64,000 nt of DNA. Source: Teichococcus rhizosphaerae. Lineage in GTDB: Bacteria; Pseudomonadota; Alphaproteobacteria; Acetobacterales; Acetobacteraceae. Location: contig NZ_PDNU01000032.1 of assembly GCF_002631185.1 (NCBI RefSeq), positions 1-64,000 of the forward strand. Reading direction: 5' to 3'. The stretch's first letter is position 1. Every line of letters starts with the position of its first letter. The translations under genes were made by a program, and so were the position numbers. Under the pieces are notes generated by a model. The model searched no databases. It was not told where the DNA came from and worked only from the letters and a program-made list of their open reading frames with translations. This document shows positions 1-9,556 of this stretch, in pieces.

Positions 1-25
1 AGCGGAAGAGAGACAGGCGCCAGAC

Positions 26-334
26 ATGGACAGCCAGAACATCCGCATCCGCCTCAAGGCGTTCGATCACCGCGTGCTGGATGGCAGCACGCGGGAGATC
101 GTGAACACCGCGAAGCGGACGGGCGCGCGCGTGCGTGGGCCCATCCCGCTGCCGACGGAGATCGAGCGTTTCACCGTGAACCGCTCGCCGCACGTCGACA
201 AGAAGAGCCGTGAGCAGTTCGAGATCCGGACTCATCGGCGTCTGCTTGATATCGTCGACCCCACCCCGCAGACCGTGGACGCGCTGATGAAGCTCGACCT
301 GGCCGCCGGCGTGGACGTCGAGATCAAGCTCTAA
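26..334 (+). CDS. rpsJ: 30S ribosomal protein S10
   Basis: S10 is a small-subunit head protein and, in complex with NusB, a transcription antitermination factor. The 102-residue product has the usual length. It carries the family signature around residues 39-68 ([13 protein letters not shown] followed by [15 protein letters not shown]). It is the first gene of the S10 operon seen here, and rplC starts 20 bases downstream. A purine-rich stretch (ggaagagag) lies upstream of the ATG. Identification is secure; the promoter must lie before the window. Confidence 0.98.
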   Translation: MDSQNIRIRLKAFDHRVLDGSTREIVNTAKRTGARVRGPIPLPTEIERFTVNRSPHVDKKSREQFEIRTHRRLLDIVDPTPQTVDALMKLDLAAGVDVEIKL

Positions 335-354
335 GGCCCGGGGAGCAATCTGCC

Positions 355-1041
355 ATGGCCGCGAAGAATGGTCGCACCGGCCTGATCGCGAAGAAGCTGG
401 GCATGACCCGGCTGTTCAACGACGACGGCTCGACCGTGCCCGTCACCGTGCTGCACCTGGACCAGGTGCGCGTGGTGGCCACCCGCACGGAAGAGAAGGA
501 CGGTTACAATGCGGTTCAGCTTGGCTTCGGCCAGGCGAAGCCGAAGAACGTCTCGAAGCCCAACAAGGGTCACTTCGCCAAGGCGGGTGTCGAGGCGCCG
601 AAGAAGGTCGTGGAGTTCCGCGTGGCGGCTGACGCCGTGCTGGAGCCCGGCGTGAAGCTCTCCGCGAATCACTTCGTGAAGGGCCAGATCGTCGACGTGA
701 CGGGCGCCTCGAAGGGCAAGGGGTTTGCCGGCGCCATGAAGCGCTGGAACTTCGCCGGCCTCGAGGCCTCGCACGGCGTGTCGATCTCGCACCGCAGCCA
801 CGGTTCGACGGGCAACCGTCAGGACCCTGGCAAGACCTTCAAGAACAAGAAGATGGCTGGCCATCTGGGCGTTGAGCGCGTGACCACGCAGAACCTGGAG
901 GTCGCCGGCTTCGACCTCGACAAGGGGCTGCTGATGGTCAAGGGCGCGGTGCCTGGTGCGAAGGGCGGGTATGTGCTCGTGCGCGACGCGGTGAAGACCG
1001 CCCGCCACGCCGACGCGCCGTTCCCCGCGGCCGTGGCCTGA
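355..1041 (+). CDS. rplC: 50S ribosomal protein L3
   Basis: L3 is an early-assembling 50S protein near the peptidyl-transferase centre. The 228-residue product opens with [13 protein letters not shown] after a short basic leader. It has the conserved central loop [19 protein letters not shown] and the tip motif [20 protein letters not shown] near residues 150-170. A short Ala-rich tail (about 15 residues) extends past the conserved core, as is common in alphaproteobacteria. It is the second gene of the S10 cluster. Confidence 0.98.
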   Translation: MAAKNGRTGLIAKKLGMTRLFNDDGSTVPVTVLHLDQVRVVATRTEEKDGYNAVQLGFGQAKPKNVSKPNKGHFAKAGVEAPKKVVEFRVAADAVLEPGVKLSANHFVKGQIVDVTGASKGKGFAGAMKRWNFAGLEASHGVSISHRSHGSTGNRQDPGKTFKNKKMAGHLGVERVTTQNLEVAGFDLDKGLLMVKGAVPGAKGGYVLVRDAVKTARHADAPFPAAVA

Positions 1042-1051
1042 GGGTAAGGAC

Positions 1052-1672
1052 ATGCAGGTTCCTGTCATCACCCTGGACAACGGCCAGGCCGGCGAGATCG
1101 ATCTGCCGGACGCGCTGTTCGCCGCCTCCCCCCGCGCCGACATCATGGCGCGCGTGGTGCACTGGCAGCTCGCCAAGCGCCGCGCCGGCACCCACAAGGT
1201 GAAGGGGATGGGCGAGGTTTCCGGGACGACCAAGAAGCCGTATCGGCAGAAGGGTACCGGTAACGCCCGCCAGGGCTCGCTCCGCGCGCCGCAGTTCCGC
1301 ACCGGTGGTGTGGTGCACGGCCCCGTCGTGCGCGACCATGGCTACTCGCTGAACAAGAAGGTCCGCCGCCTGGGCCTGATCAGCGCGCTGAGCCAGAAGG
1401 CCGCCGAGGGCAAGCTGATCGTGCTCGACGCCGCCTCGCTGGGCGACGCCGCCAAGACCTCCGCCATGGCCTCCAAGGTCAAGGCGCTGGGCTGGAAGAG
1501 CGCGCTGGTGGTGGACGCCGCGGTCGAGGACGGCTTCGGCCGCGCCGTGCGCAACCTTCCGCATGTGAACGTGCTGCCCACCATGGGCGCCAACGTTTAC
1601 GACATCCTGAAGCATGACGTGCTGGCGGTGACCCGCCAGGCCGTCGAGGCTCTGAAGGAGCGGCTGGCATGA
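1052..1672 (+). CDS. rplD: 50S ribosomal protein L4
   Basis: L4 lines the exit tunnel. In enterobacteria it also represses the S10 operon, but no equivalent site is visible here because the operon leader is outside the window. The 206-residue product contains the extended tunnel loop with [20 protein letters not shown] and the following [14 protein letters not shown] segment. Its last bases overlap the rplW start in an ATGA arrangement (4 bases), suggesting translational coupling. Confidence 0.98.
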   Translation: MQVPVITLDNGQAGEIDLPDALFAASPRADIMARVVHWQLAKRRAGTHKVKGMGEVSGTTKKPYRQKGTGNARQGSLRAPQFRTGGVVHGPVVRDHGYSLNKKVRRLGLISALSQKAAEGKLIVLDAASLGDAAKTSAMASKVKALGWKSALVVDAAVEDGFGRAVRNLPHVNVLPTMGANVYDILKHDVLAVTRQAVEALKERLA

Positions 1673-1998
1673 GCGAGACCGCGACCAAGAAGAAGCCCGT
1701 GATCTCGCGCGAGAAGATGTATCTGACCATCCTCGCGCCGGTCATCACCGAGAAGGCCACCGGCCTCGCGGAGCAGAACCAGGTCACCTTCAAGGTGCCG
1801 CTGACCGCTTCCAAGCCGGAGATCAAGGCCTCGGTCGAGGGTCTGTTCGGGGTGACGGTCGTCACCGTGAACACCCTTGTCATGAAGGGCAAGACCAAGC
1901 GGGTGCGTGGCCGTGAGGGCCAGCGCTCCGACTGGAAGAAGGCGGTCGTCCGTCTGGCCGAGGGCCAGAGCATCGACCTCACCACGGGGCTCGCTTAA
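1669..1998 (+). CDS. rplW: 50S ribosomal protein L23
   Basis: L23 sits at the exit of the peptide tunnel and docks trigger factor and SRP. The 109-residue product has the conserved [11 protein letters not shown] motif near residues 20-30 and the C-terminal [19 protein letters not shown] segment. An N-terminal extension of about 15 residues precedes the core. The start overlaps the rplD stop by four bases, and rplB begins four bases after its stop. Confidence 0.97.
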   Translation: MSETATKKKPVISREKMYLTILAPVITEKATGLAEQNQVTFKVPLTASKPEIKASVEGLFGVTVVTVNTLVMKGKTKRVRGREGQRSDWKKAVVRLAEGQSIDLTTGLA

Positions 1999-2002
1999 CG
2001 CC

Positions 2003-2836
2003 ATGGCGCTGAAGCACTTTAACCCGGTCACCCCCAGCCAGCGCGGCACGGTCCTGATCGACCGCTCCGAGCTGTACAAGGGCAAGCCGGTCAAGCAGCT
2101 GACGGAGGGCAAGAGCCACTCCGGCGGCCGCAACAATCATGGCCGCATCACCGTCCGGTTCCGGGGCGGCGGGCACAAGCAGAGCTACCGCGTCGTCGAT
2201 TTCAAGCGCCGCAAGTTCGATGTGCCGGCCACCGTGGAGCGGCTGGAATACGACCCGAACCGCACCGCCTTCATCGCGCTGCTGAAGTACGAGGATGGCG
2301 AGCTCGCCTACATCCTCGCGCCGCAGCGCCTGAAGGTGGGCGACACGGTCGTGGCCGGTGAGCGCGTCGACATCAAGCCCGGCAACGCGATGCCGCTCGG
2401 CTCGATCCCGGTCGGCACGATCATCTACAACATCGAGATGAAGCCTGGCGCCGGCGGCAAGATCGCCCGCTCGGCCGGCACCTACGGGCAGCTCGTCGGC
2501 AAGGACGCCGGCTATGCCCAGGTGAAGCTGATGTCCGGCGAGCTGCGCCTGGTGCGCGGCGAGTGCATGGCCTCGATCGGTGCGGTGTCCAACCCGGACA
2601 ACCAGAACCAGCACATCGGCAAGGCTGGCCGCTCGCGCTGGCTGGGCCGCAAGCCGCATCAGCGCGGCGTCGTCATGAACCCGGTCGACCACCCGCATGG
2701 TGGTGGCGAGGGCCGGACCTCGGGTGGCCGCCACCCGGTGACGCCGTGGGGCAAGCCCACCAAGGGCTACAAGACCCGCACCAACAAGCGCACGGACAAG
2801 CTGATCGTCCGTCGCCGCAACGTGACGAAGGGCTGA
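2003..2836 (+). CDS. rplB: 50S ribosomal protein L2
   Basis: L2 is a universally conserved 23S rRNA binder needed for subunit association and peptidyl transfer. The ATG at 2003 is chosen because it gives [15 protein letters not shown] and a 277-residue protein of normal length. The frame is open further upstream, but that part lies inside rplW. The C-terminal catalytic-region signature [20 protein letters not shown] is intact, with the critical His in the HPHGGGEG loop. Confidence 0.98.
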   Translation: MALKHFNPVTPSQRGTVLIDRSELYKGKPVKQLTEGKSHSGGRNNHGRITVRFRGGGHKQSYRVVDFKRRKFDVPATVERLEYDPNRTAFIALLKYEDGELAYILAPQRLKVGDTVVAGERVDIKPGNAMPLGSIPVGTIIYNIEMKPGAGGKIARSAGTYGQLVGKDAGYAQVKLMSGELRLVRGECMASIGAVSNPDNQNQHIGKAGRSRWLGRKPHQRGVVMNPVDHPHGGGEGRTSGGRHPVTPWGKPTKGYKTRTNKRTDKLIVRRRNVTKG

Positions 2837-2841
2837 CCGCG

Positions 2842-3120
2842 ATGTCGCGCAGTGTCTGGAAGGGGCCGTTCGTTGACGGCTACCTGCTGAACAAGGCGGA
2901 AGCGGCCCGTGCCTCCACCCGCAACGAGATCATCAAGATCTGGTCGCGCCGGAGCACGATCCTGCCGCAGTTCGTCGGGCTGACCTTCGGTGTCTACAAC
3001 GGCAAGAAGTTCATTCCCGTCCAGGTGTCCGAGAACATGGTGGGCCACAAGTTCGGCGAGTTCTCGCCGACGCGCACCTTCACCGGGCATTCCTCGGACA
3101 AGAAGGCGAAGCGGGGCTAA
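2842..3120 (+). CDS. rpsS: 30S ribosomal protein S19
   Basis: S19 forms a head complex with S13 and contacts the A-site finger. The 92-residue product begins [16 protein letters not shown] and contains the [15 protein letters not shown] signature near residues 70-85. The start at 2842 is five bases past the rplB stop. An upstream in-frame extension would lie within rplB and is rejected. Confidence 0.98.
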   Translation: MSRSVWKGPFVDGYLLNKAEAARASTRNEIIKIWSRRSTILPQFVGLTFGVYNGKKFIPVQVSENMVGHKFGEFSPTRTFTGHSSDKKAKRG

Positions 3121-3123
3121 GCG

Positions 3124-3528
3124 ATGAGCAAGCCAAAGCACGAGCGCACGCTCGCCGAGACCGAGGCGAAGGCCGTGACCCGGAACATCCGGGTCTCGCC
3201 CTACAAGCTCAACCTGGCCGCCGGGCTGATCCGTGGCAAGAAGGCGCAGGACGCGGTGGCGATCCTGACCTTCTCCAAGCGCCGCATCGCCCAGACGGTG
3301 AAGGCGACGCTGGAGAGCGCCATCGCGAACGCGGAGAACAACCACCAGCTCGACGTCGACCGCCTGGTCGTGTCGCGCGTGGAGGTGGGCCGCGCCATCG
3401 TGATGAAGCGCTTCCATGCGCGCGGCCGCGGCAAGGCGGCGCGGGTGGAGAAGTGGTTCAGCCACCTCTCCATCGTGGTTGCCGAGAAGCAGGCGGACGC
3501 CGAGCCGGCGCAGCAGGAGGCCGCGTAA
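3124..3528 (+). CDS. rplV: 50S ribosomal protein L22
   Basis: L22 spans the large subunit and its beta-hairpin narrows the exit tunnel. The 134-residue product has the core [20 protein letters not shown] and the hairpin region [20 protein letters not shown]. It carries an acidic/Ala tail ([11 protein letters not shown]) beyond the usual end and an N-terminal extension of about 15 residues. It is separated from rpsS by three bases. Confidence 0.97.
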   Translation: MSKPKHERTLAETEAKAVTRNIRVSPYKLNLAAGLIRGKKAQDAVAILTFSKRRIAQTVKATLESAIANAENNHQLDVDRLVVSRVEVGRAIVMKRFHARGRGKAARVEKWFSHLSIVVAEKQADAEPAQQEAA

Positions 3529-3530
3529 AC

Positions 3531-4208
3531 ATGGGCCACAAAGTCAATCCGATCGGGCTGCGGCTCGGCATCAACCGGACCTGGGATTCCCGCTGGTTCG
3601 CCGATGCCGACTATTCCCGCCTGCTGCACGATGACCTGAAGCTTCGTAACACGCTGAAGTCGCGCCTGAAGGGCGCCGGCGTGTCGAAGGTCATCATCGA
3701 GCGTCCGGCGAAGAAGCCCCGCGTGACGATCCACGCCGCCCGTCCGGGCGTCGTGATCGGCAAGAAGGGCGCCGACATCGAGGTGCTGCGCAAGGACCTG
3801 GCGAAGCTCGCCGGGGCCGAGGTCGCGCTGAACATCGTCGAGATCCGCAAGCCGGAGATCGAGGCGCAGCTGGTGGCCGAGAGCATCGCCCAGCAGCTGG
3901 AGCGCCGCGTGGCGTTCCGCCGCGCGATGAAGCGCGCCGTGCAGTCCGCCATGCGCCTCGGCGCGGGCGGCATCCGGATCAATTGCGGCGGCCGCCTGGG
4001 CGGCGCCGAGATTGCCCGGATGGAGTGGTACCGCGAGGGCCGCGTGCCCCTGCACACCCTCCGCGCGGACATCGACTACGGCACGGCGACCGCGAAGACG
4101 ACCTATGGCACCTGCGGTGTGAAGGTCTGGATCTTCAAGGGCGAGATCATGGCGCACGACCCGCTCGCGCAGGATAAGCGCGCGGCGGAGCAGGCGCCGC
4201 AGCGCTGA
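3531..4208 (+). CDS. rpsC: 30S ribosomal protein S3
   Basis: S3 lines the mRNA entry channel with S4 and S5. The 225-residue product starts [20 protein letters not shown] at an ATG two bases after rplV. It has a KH type-II domain with the [14 protein letters not shown] loop around residues 65-80. The C-terminal domain reads [20 protein letters not shown]. Its length is close to the bacterial norm, and all expected blocks are present. Confidence 0.98.
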   Translation: MGHKVNPIGLRLGINRTWDSRWFADADYSRLLHDDLKLRNTLKSRLKGAGVSKVIIERPAKKPRVTIHAARPGVVIGKKGADIEVLRKDLAKLAGAEVALNIVEIRKPEIEAQLVAESIAQQLERRVAFRRAMKRAVQSAMRLGAGGIRINCGGRLGGAEIARMEWYREGRVPLHTLRADIDYGTATAKTTYGTCGVKVWIFKGEIMAHDPLAQDKRAAEQAPQR

Positions 4209-4220
4209 GGATAACGGACA

Positions 4221-4643
4221 ATGCTTTCCCCGAAGCGCACGAAGTTCCGTAAGGCGCACAAGGGCCGCATCAAGGGCGTGGCGAAGGGCGGCTTCACGCT
4301 GTCCTTCGGCGGCTTTGGCCTGAAGGCTCTCGAGCCGGAGCGCGTCACCGCGCGCCAGATCGAGGCCGCGCGTCGTGCCATCACCCGCGCCATGAAGCGC
4401 CAGGGCCGGGTGTGGATCCGCATCTTCCCCGACGTTCCCGTCTCCACGAAGCCGGCGGAAGTCCGCATGGGTTCGGGCAAGGGCGCGCCGGAGTACTGGG
4501 CGGCCCGCGTCAAGCCTGGTCGCATCATGTTCGAGATCGACGGCGTCTCGCTCGAGACGGCGCGCGAGGCGCTGACCCTCGGCGCGGCCAAGCTGCCGAT
4601 CAAGACCAAGCTCGTGACCCGCCTGGGCGCGGCGGAGGCCTGA
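4221..4643 (+). CDS. rplP: 50S ribosomal protein L16
   Basis: L16 contacts the A- and P-site tRNA elbows. The product has 140 residues and begins [19 protein letters not shown]. It contains the conserved [20 protein letters not shown] and [19 protein letters not shown] segments that carry the functional Arg loop. Its position between rpsC and rpmC is canonical. Confidence 0.98.
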   Translation: MLSPKRTKFRKAHKGRIKGVAKGGFTLSFGGFGLKALEPERVTARQIEAARRAITRAMKRQGRVWIRIFPDVPVSTKPAEVRMGSGKGAPEYWAARVKPGRIMFEIDGVSLETAREALTLGAAKLPIKTKLVTRLGAAEA

Positions 4644-4647
4644 TCCT

Positions 4648-4854
4648 ATGACCAAGATCGTGGATGTCCGCGCCAAGAGCGCGGACGAGCTCAAGGCGAT
4701 GCTGCTGGACCTCCGCAAGGAGCAGTTCAACCTGCGCTTCCAGCGCGCGACAGGCCAGCTTGAGGCGGTTTCCCGCATCAAGGTGGTGCGCCGCGACATC
4801 GCCCGTGTTAAGACCGTCCTGGCCGAGCAGTCCCGCTCGGCCGCCAAGGCCTGA
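4648..4854 (+). CDS. rpmC: 50S ribosomal protein L29
   Basis: L29 is a small two-helix protein at the tunnel exit next to L23. The 68-residue product has the typical [20 protein letters not shown] helix followed by [20 protein letters not shown]. It starts four bases after the rplP stop. Length and order agree with the spc-operon layout. Confidence 0.96.
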   Translation: MTKIVDVRAKSADELKAMLLDLRKEQFNLRFQRATGQLEAVSRIKVVRRDIARVKTVLAEQSRSAAKA

Positions 4855-4870
4855 CGAGGAGACCCCGGCT

Positions 4871-5167
4871 ATGCCGAAGCGCGTCCTCACCGGGCGGGTG
4901 GTCAGCGACAAGATGGACAAGACCGTCACGGTCTTGGTCGAGCGTCGCGTGATGCACCCGCTCTACAAGAAGTTCATCCGGCGCTCCAAGAAGTACGCCG
5001 CGCATGACGACGCCAACCTGTGCAAGGAAGGCGACGTCGTGGCGATCGAGGAGTGCCGCCCGATCAGCAAGCGCAAGACCTGGCTGGTGATCGAGCGCAA
5101 TGGCGCTGCGGTCGAGACCGCCGGCTTCACCGTGGGCGCCCCCGCGGCTGCCGACGCGCAGGCCTGA
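4871..5167 (+). CDS. rpsQ: 30S ribosomal protein S17
   Basis: S17 is an OB-fold 16S rRNA binder. The ATG at 4871 gives [19 protein letters not shown] and is preceded by an aggagacc stretch at good Shine-Dalgarno spacing. The 98-residue product keeps the core ([29 protein letters not shown]). It has an Ala/Val-rich C-terminal extension (about 15 residues) relative to the roughly 84-residue enterobacterial protein. Confidence 0.97.
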   Translation: MPKRVLTGRVVSDKMDKTVTVLVERRVMHPLYKKFIRRSKKYAAHDDANLCKEGDVVAIEECRPISKRKTWLVIERNGAAVETAGFTVGAPAAADAQA

Positions 5168-5183
5168 GAGTCGAGACTGACCG

Positions 5184-5552
5184 ATGATCATCGTTGAGTC
5201 CAACCTCGAGGTCGCCGACAACTCGGGCGCGCGCCGCGTCCAGTGCATCAAGGTGCTAGGCGGCTCCAAGCGCCGCACCGCCTCGGTGGGCGACATCATC
5301 GTGGTGTCCGTGAAGGAAGCGATTCCCCGCGGCAAGGTGAAGAAGGGCGACGTGCAGCGCGCCGTGATCGTGCGGACGGCCTATCCCGTCCGCCGTCAGG
5401 ACGGCACCGTCATCCGCTTCGATCGCAACGCGGCCGTGCTGCTGAACAAGCAGAACGAGCCGATCGGCACCCGCATCTTCGGGCCCGTCGTGCGCGAGCT
5501 GCGCGCGCGGAAGTTCATGAAGATCATCTCGCTGGCGCCGGAGGTTCTGTAA
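5184..5552 (+). CDS. rplN: 50S ribosomal protein L14
   Basis: L14 forms intersubunit bridge B8 and is the docking site of the silencing factor RsfS. The 122-residue product has the exact family length. It begins [20 protein letters not shown], contains [21 protein letters not shown], and ends near [16 protein letters not shown]. It is the first gene of the classical spc operon but shows no separate promoter here. Confidence 0.98.
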   Translation: MIIVESNLEVADNSGARRVQCIKVLGGSKRRTASVGDIIVVSVKEAIPRGKVKKGDVQRAVIVRTAYPVRRQDGTVIRFDRNAAVLLNKQNEPIGTRIFGPVVRELRARKFMKIISLAPEVL

Positions 5553-5555
5553 TCC

Positions 5556-5876
5556 ATGGCCGCGAAGATCAAGAAGGGCGACCGCGTCCAGATCCTGACG
5601 GGGAAGGACAAGGGCAAGCGCGGCGAAGTGCTGCGCGTGCTGCCGGAAGAGGGCCGTGCCGTGGTGCAGGGCCTGAACATGGTGAAGCGCCATACCAAGC
5701 CGAAGGGCATGGGCCAGCAGGGCGGCATCGTAGAGAAGGAGGCCTCGCTGCACCTCTCCAACGTTGCCCTGATCGACCCCAAGTCTGACAAGCCGACCCG
5801 CGTCGGCTTCAAGGTGCTTGAGGACGGCAAGAAGGTCCGGGTCGCGAAGGCCTCGGGCGAGGTGATCGACGCATGA
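5556..5876 (+). CDS. rplX: 50S ribosomal protein L24
   Basis: L24 is a KOW-domain assembly initiator. The 106-residue product starts with [20 protein letters not shown] (KOW motif) and contains [20 protein letters not shown]. It begins three bases after rplN. Its stop overlaps the rplE ATG by four bases (ATGA), implying coupled translation. Confidence 0.98.
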   Translation: MAAKIKKGDRVQILTGKDKGKRGEVLRVLPEEGRAVVQGLNMVKRHTKPKGMGQQGGIVEKEASLHLSNVALIDPKSDKPTRVGFKVLEDGKKVRVAKASGEVIDA

Positions 5877-6433
5877 GCGAGGCGAAGGAACTGCCCCGCC
5901 TCCAGCAGCATTATGCTGAGACGGTGCGCAAGGCCCTGGCGGAAGAGTTCGGCTACAAGAACCCGATGGAGGTTCCCAAGCTGAGCAAGATCGTCATCAA
6001 CATGGGCGTGGGCGAGGCCGCGGGCGACCAGAAGAAGCTCGACGCCGCCCTGGCCGACCTGACGATGATCGCCGGCCAGAAGCCGGTGAAGACCCTGGCG
6101 AAGAAGGCGATCGCCGGCTTCAAGATCCGCCAGGGCCAGGCCATCGGCTGCAAGGTGACGCTGCGTCGCGCCCGGATGTTCGAGTTCCTCGACCGTCTGG
6201 TGACGATTGCGCTGCCGCGCATGCGTGACTTCCGCGGAATCCCTGGTAATAGGGGCTTCGACGGGCGGGGGAACTATTCCCTCGGCCTGAAGGAGCAGAT
6301 CGTGTTCCCCGAGATCAGCTACGACAAGGTGGACGCGATCCGCGGCATGGACATCGTGTTCGTCACGACGGCGAAGACGGACAAGGAGGCCAAGGCCCTG
6401 CTGAAGGGCTTCGACCTTCCTTTCGTCAACTGA
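5873..6433 (+). CDS. rplE: 50S ribosomal protein L5
   Basis: L5 binds 5S rRNA and the P-site tRNA elbow. The 186-residue product has the [19 protein letters not shown] block, the [20 protein letters not shown] block and the [20 protein letters not shown] loop. It overlaps rplX by four bases. The 66-base gap to rpsN is one of the longer gaps of the spc segment and holds a weak 7-bp stem (ggtaccc/gggtgcc). Confidence 0.98.
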   Translation: MSEAKELPRLQQHYAETVRKALAEEFGYKNPMEVPKLSKIVINMGVGEAAGDQKKLDAALADLTMIAGQKPVKTLAKKAIAGFKIRQGQAIGCKVTLRRARMFEFLDRLVTIALPRMRDFRGIPGNRGFDGRGNYSLGLKEQIVFPEISYDKVDAIRGMDIVFVTTAKTDKEAKALLKGFDLPFVN

Positions 6434-6499
6434 GTTTGGAAAACCGCCCTGGTACCCTGAGCCATGGGTGCCGGGCAGGTTCCGGAGGATTTAAACCGC

Positions 6500-6805
6500 A
6501 TGGCCAAGACCTCGGCTGTCGAGAAGAACAAGCGCCGCGAGCGCCTCTCGAAGCTGCATTCCGCCAAGCGCGCCGCGCTGAAGGCCACGATCATGGATCG
6601 TGAGCTTCCGGTGGAGGAGCGCTTCGAGGCGACGCTGAAGCTGGCGGAGATGCCGCGCAATGCTTCGCGCGTTCGCGTCCGCCTGCGCTGTGAGCTGACT
6701 GGCCGCCCGCGCGGCAACTACCGCAAGTTCAAGCTGAGCCGTAACGCGCTCCGTGACCTGGCCTCGAACGGCCAGATCCCGGGGCTCGTCAAGGCCAGCT
6801 GGTAA
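6500..6805 (+). CDS. rpsN: 30S ribosomal protein S14 (zinc-independent form)
   Basis: S14 is a head protein near the A site. The ATG at 6500 is chosen because a ggagg Shine-Dalgarno lies at 6483-6487. It gives the classic 101-residue [15 protein letters not shown] protein. No CxxC pair is present (a single Cys in [12 protein letters not shown]), so this is the long, zinc-independent S14 rather than the short zinc-ribbon paralogue. The C-terminal [17 protein letters not shown] block is conserved. Confidence 0.98.
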   Translation: MAKTSAVEKNKRRERLSKLHSAKRAALKATIMDRELPVEERFEATLKLAEMPRNASRVRVRLRCELTGRPRGNYRKFKLSRNALRDLASNGQIPGLVKASW

Positions 6806-6814
6806 GGGGGCCGC

Positions 6815-7213
6815 ATGTCGCTGTCCGATCCGCTGGGCGATATGCTGACGCGCATCCGCAACGGGCACCGTGCCCGTAAGGCGCGCGTCTCGTCTCCCGC
6901 CAGCCGTCTTCGCGCCGATGTGCTCGAAGTCCTGAAGCGTGAAGGCTTCATCCGCGCCTACCGCGCCGAGCAGGTCCGCCCGGGCGTCAACGTGCTGGAT
7001 ATCGAGCTGAAGTACTCGGAGGGTGAGCCCGCCATCAAGGAGATCATGCGCGTCTCCAAGCCTGGCCGGCGCGTCTACTCCAAGATCAAGGAGCTGCCGA
7101 AGTTCTACAATGGGCTCGGCATCTCCATCCTCTCCACGCCGCGTGGCGTGATGAGCGACAACGAGGCCCGCGCTGCCAATGTCGGCGGCGAGGTCCTGTG
7201 CCGCGTGTTCTGA
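6815..7213 (+). CDS. rpsH: 30S ribosomal protein S8
   Basis: S8 is a primary 16S rRNA binder and, in E. coli, the repressor of the spc operon. The 132-residue product opens [20 protein letters not shown] and carries the C-terminal signature [21 protein letters not shown] ggggg stretch precedes the ATG. No clear mimic of the S8 rRNA site was recognised in the surrounding sequence. Confidence 0.98.
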   Translation: MSLSDPLGDMLTRIRNGHRARKARVSSPASRLRADVLEVLKREGFIRAYRAEQVRPGVNVLDIELKYSEGEPAIKEIMRVSKPGRRVYSKIKELPKFYNGLGISILSTPRGVMSDNEARAANVGGEVLCRVF

Positions 7214-7226
7214 GGGAGGGATAGTC

Positions 7227-7763
7227 ATGTCGCGCGTCGGCAAGTATCCCGTCACGGTTCCCGCCGGTGTTACGGTCGCTCTGAAGGACGGCACCATCTC
7301 CGCCAAGGGCAAGCTGGGCGAGCTTTCGCTCCCGCTGGTCACGGACGCGGTCGAGGTGAGCGTCGAGGACAACAAGGTCACGGTCAAGCCGCTGGGCTCC
7401 GACCGCCGTGCGCGCACCCTCTGGGGCACCACGCGGAGCCTGATCAACGGCATGGTGACCGGCGTCTCCGCCGGCTACTCCAAGTCCATGGAGATCACCG
7501 GCACGGGTTACCGCGCCGCGGTCCAGGGCAAGGAGCTGGTGCTGAACCTCGGCTACAGCCACGAGATCCGCTACGCGATCCCGGACGGCATCAAGATCAC
7601 CACGGAGCGCCCGACCGCCATCAAGGTCGAGGGCGTGAACAAGCAGGTGGTCGGCCAGGTCGCCGCTGAGATCCGCGCCTTCCGCGGCCCCGAGCCGTAC
7701 AAGGGCAAGGGCGTCCGGTACACGGACGAGGTGATCCTCCGGAAGGAGGGGAAGAAGAAGTAA
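7227..7763 (+). CDS. rplF: 50S ribosomal protein L6
   Basis: L6 lies at the base of the L7/L12 stalk next to the sarcin-ricin loop. The ATG at 7227 follows a gaggga Shine-Dalgarno and yields 178 residues beginning [15 protein letters not shown]. Two tandem L6 repeats are present, and the C-terminal [20 protein letters not shown] motif is intact. Confidence 0.98.
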   Translation: MSRVGKYPVTVPAGVTVALKDGTISAKGKLGELSLPLVTDAVEVSVEDNKVTVKPLGSDRRARTLWGTTRSLINGMVTGVSAGYSKSMEITGTGYRAAVQGKELVLNLGYSHEIRYAIPDGIKITTERPTAIKVEGVNKQVVGQVAAEIRAFRGPEPYKGKGVRYTDEVILRKEGKKK

Positions 7764-7764
7764 G

Positions 7765-8127
7765 ATGGCGAACAAGCTCAACCTGCTGGAGCGGCGGCGC
7801 GCGCGCCTGCGCTACCAGCTGCGCCTCAAGAGCGGTGGTCGGCCCCGTCTTTCGGTCTTCCGCTCCGGGAAGCACATCTACGCCCAGGTCATCGACGACA
7901 AGGCCGGCCGCACCCTCGCCGCCGCCTCGTCGCTGGAGAAGGTCCAGCGCGACAGCCTGCGCACGGGCGCGGACCGTTCGGCGGCCACGACCATCGGCAA
8001 GCTGCTGGCGGAGCGTGCTCTGGCGGCCGGCGTGACCGAGGTCGTGTTCGACCGTGGTCCCTATCTGTATCACGGCCGGGTGAAAGCCCTGGCGGACGGC
8101 GCCCGCGAGGGCGGGCTGTCGTTCTAA
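7765..8127 (+). CDS. rplR: 50S ribosomal protein L18
   Basis: L18 bridges 5S rRNA to the 50S central protuberance. The 120-residue product has the basic N-terminus ([20 protein letters not shown]), the [15 protein letters not shown] core and the [21 protein letters not shown]-terminal signature. It starts one base after the rplF stop codon, so translation is probably coupled. Confidence 0.98.
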   Translation: MANKLNLLERRRARLRYQLRLKSGGRPRLSVFRSGKHIYAQVIDDKAGRTLAAASSLEKVQRDSLRTGADRSAATTIGKLLAERALAAGVTEVVFDRGPYLYHGRVKALADGAREGGLSF

Positions 8128-8139
8128 GGAGCACAGAAT

Positions 8140-8751
8140 ATGGCACGTGAACCGAGGAGCGGCGGCGGCGGTGACCGCGATCGCCGCGGCCGGGGTCCGG
8201 ACCGCAACACCGAGCGCGAGCCGGGCGACGAGCTGAAGGACAAGCTGGTCACCATCAACCGCGTCGCCAAGGTGGTGAAGGGTGGCCGTCGCTTCTCCTT
8301 CGCCGCGCTGGTCGTGGTGGGCGACGAGAAGGGCCGCGTGGGCTGGGGCGCCGGCAAGGCGCGCGAGGTTCCGGAGGCGATCCGCAAGGCGACCGAGCGC
8401 GCCAAGCGGACGATGATCCGGGTGCCGATGCGCGAGGGCCGCACGCTGCATCACGACGTGATCGGCGAGTTCGGCGCCGGCCGCGTGATCCTGCGCGCGG
8501 CGCCCGCCGGTACCGGCATCATCGCCGGCGGCCCGATGCGCGCGGTGTTCGAGACGCTGGGCATGGGCGACGTCGTCGCCAAGTGCACCGGCACCACGAA
8601 CCCGCACAACATGGTCAAGGCGACCTTCGCCGCCCTGACGCGCTCCACCAGCCCCCGGGCTGTGGCCGCGCGCCGTGGCAAGAAGGTGTCCGACCTGCTG
8701 GGCCCGCGCAAGGACGCGGAGCCGGCGGCGCAGGAGGCTGCCAGTGTCTGA
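8140..8751 (+). CDS. rpsE: 30S ribosomal protein S5
   Basis: S5 maintains decoding accuracy and mRNA helicase activity at the entry channel. The 203-residue product has a Gly/Arg/Asp-rich N-terminal extension of about 30 residues before the conserved [20 protein letters not shown]. It contains the [15 protein letters not shown] and [19 protein letters not shown] blocks. Its last eight bases overlap the rpmD GTG start. Confidence 0.98.
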   Translation: MAREPRSGGGGDRDRRGRGPDRNTEREPGDELKDKLVTINRVAKVVKGGRRFSFAALVVVGDEKGRVGWGAGKAREVPEAIRKATERAKRTMIRVPMREGRTLHHDVIGEFGAGRVILRAAPAGTGIIAGGPMRAVFETLGMGDVVAKCTGTTNPHNMVKATFAALTRSTSPRAVAARRGKKVSDLLGPRKDAEPAAQEAASV

Positions 8752-8944
8752 GGCCAAGAAGACCGTTCGGGTGACGCAGGTCGCGTCCCCCATCGGCCGC
8801 AAGCCGGGCCAGCGCGAGACGCTGATCGGGCTGGGGCTCAACAAGATCCGCCGTACGCGCGAGCTGGAGGACACTCCGGCCGTGCGTGGCATGATCCGCA
8901 AGGTCGCGCACCTGATCCAGGTGGGCGAGACCACGGAGAAGTAA
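8744..8944 (+). CDS. rpmD: 50S ribosomal protein L30
   Basis: L30 is a small 50S protein present in only part of the bacteria. The GTG at 8744, inside the end of rpsE, is the first start that gives a normal 66-residue protein. It contains [20 protein letters not shown] and [20 protein letters not shown]. No ATG start exists in this frame between the rpsE stop and the L30 core. The 8-base overlap with rpsE points to coupled translation. Confidence 0.95.
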   Translation: MSEAKKTVRVTQVASPIGRKPGQRETLIGLGLNKIRRTRELEDTPAVRGMIRKVAHLIQVGETTEK

Positions 8945-8945
8945 G

Positions 8946-9437
8946 ATGAAGCTCAACGAGCTGCGCGACAACGAGGGCGCCCGCCTGAAGTTCAAGCGCG
9001 TCGGCCGTGGCATCGGGTCGGGCAAGGGCAAGACCTCGGGCCGCGGCGTGAAGGGCCAGAAGGCGCGCACCGGCGTGTCGCTGAACGGGTTCGAGGGCGG
9101 TCAGCTCCCGATCTACCGGCGGCTGCCGAAGCGGGGCTTCGTCAACCCGTTCCGCAAGGAATACGCGCCGCTGAACCTCCGCTCGCTCGACGCGGCGATC
9201 GAGTCGGGCCGCCTGCCGGCGGACCAGCCGATCGACGAGGCGGCGCTGGAGGCGGCCGGCCTGGTCCGCACCGGGGCCAAGGTGGCGGGCGTCCGCCTCC
9301 TGGCGCAGGGCGAGATCAAGCGCGCGGTGACCATCACGGTTTCCGGCGCCTCGGCGGCCGCCCGCGCGGCGATCGAGGCGGCGGGCGGCACCATCACGGT
9401 GCTGGTGCCGGCCAAGGAAGAGGCGCCCGCGGCGTAA
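8946..9437 (+). CDS. rplO: 50S ribosomal protein L15
   Basis: L15 is a late-assembly 50S protein with a long Gly/Arg-rich N-terminal arm. The 163-residue product begins [20 protein letters not shown] and has [20 protein letters not shown] and the [17 protein letters not shown] signature. It starts one base after rpmD. An Ala-rich tail (PAKEEAPAA) ends the protein, and a 119-base gap with two hairpins follows. Confidence 0.98.
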   Translation: MKLNELRDNEGARLKFKRVGRGIGSGKGKTSGRGVKGQKARTGVSLNGFEGGQLPIYRRLPKRGFVNPFRKEYAPLNLRSLDAAIESGRLPADQPIDEAALEAAGLVRTGAKVAGVRLLAQGEIKRAVTITVSGASAAARAAIEAAGGTITVLVPAKEEAPAA

Positions 9438-9444
9438 CGCTTGC

Positions 9445-9464
9445 GCCCCCCGCCCCCGGGGGGC
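9445..9464 (+). promoter_or_regulatory. GC hairpin after rplO
   Basis: A 7-bp perfect stem (gcccccc/ggggggc) with a 6-base loop lies just after the rplO stop. There is no T run, so it is not a convincing intrinsic terminator. It may be a processing or attenuation element before secY. Its function is inferred only. Confidence 0.35.
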
Positions 9465-9489
9465 TAGGTGATGCACGTCAGGGCTGGCA

Positions 9490-9520
9490 GCGGCGCCGCG
9501 GGAATTGCCCCCGGCGCCGC
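9490..9520 (+). promoter_or_regulatory. Strong hairpin in the secY leader
   Basis: Two 13-base arms (9490-9502 and 9508-9520) pair with one C/C mismatch at 9499/9511 around a 5-base loop. The structure ends 36 bases before the secY start. It has no T run and sits inside a ribosomal operon that must read through. An mRNA-stability or attenuation role, lowering SecY relative to ribosomal proteins, is an inference. Confidence 0.4.
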
Positions 9521-9556
9521 AGTCATGTTGTCCGCGTGAGAATGAAGGGCGAAATC

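Noticed and set aside
3201..4847. A very long open frame antisense to rplV-rpsC-rplP.
   Set aside because: It mirrors GC-rich third positions of secure ribosomal genes and has no family-like composition.
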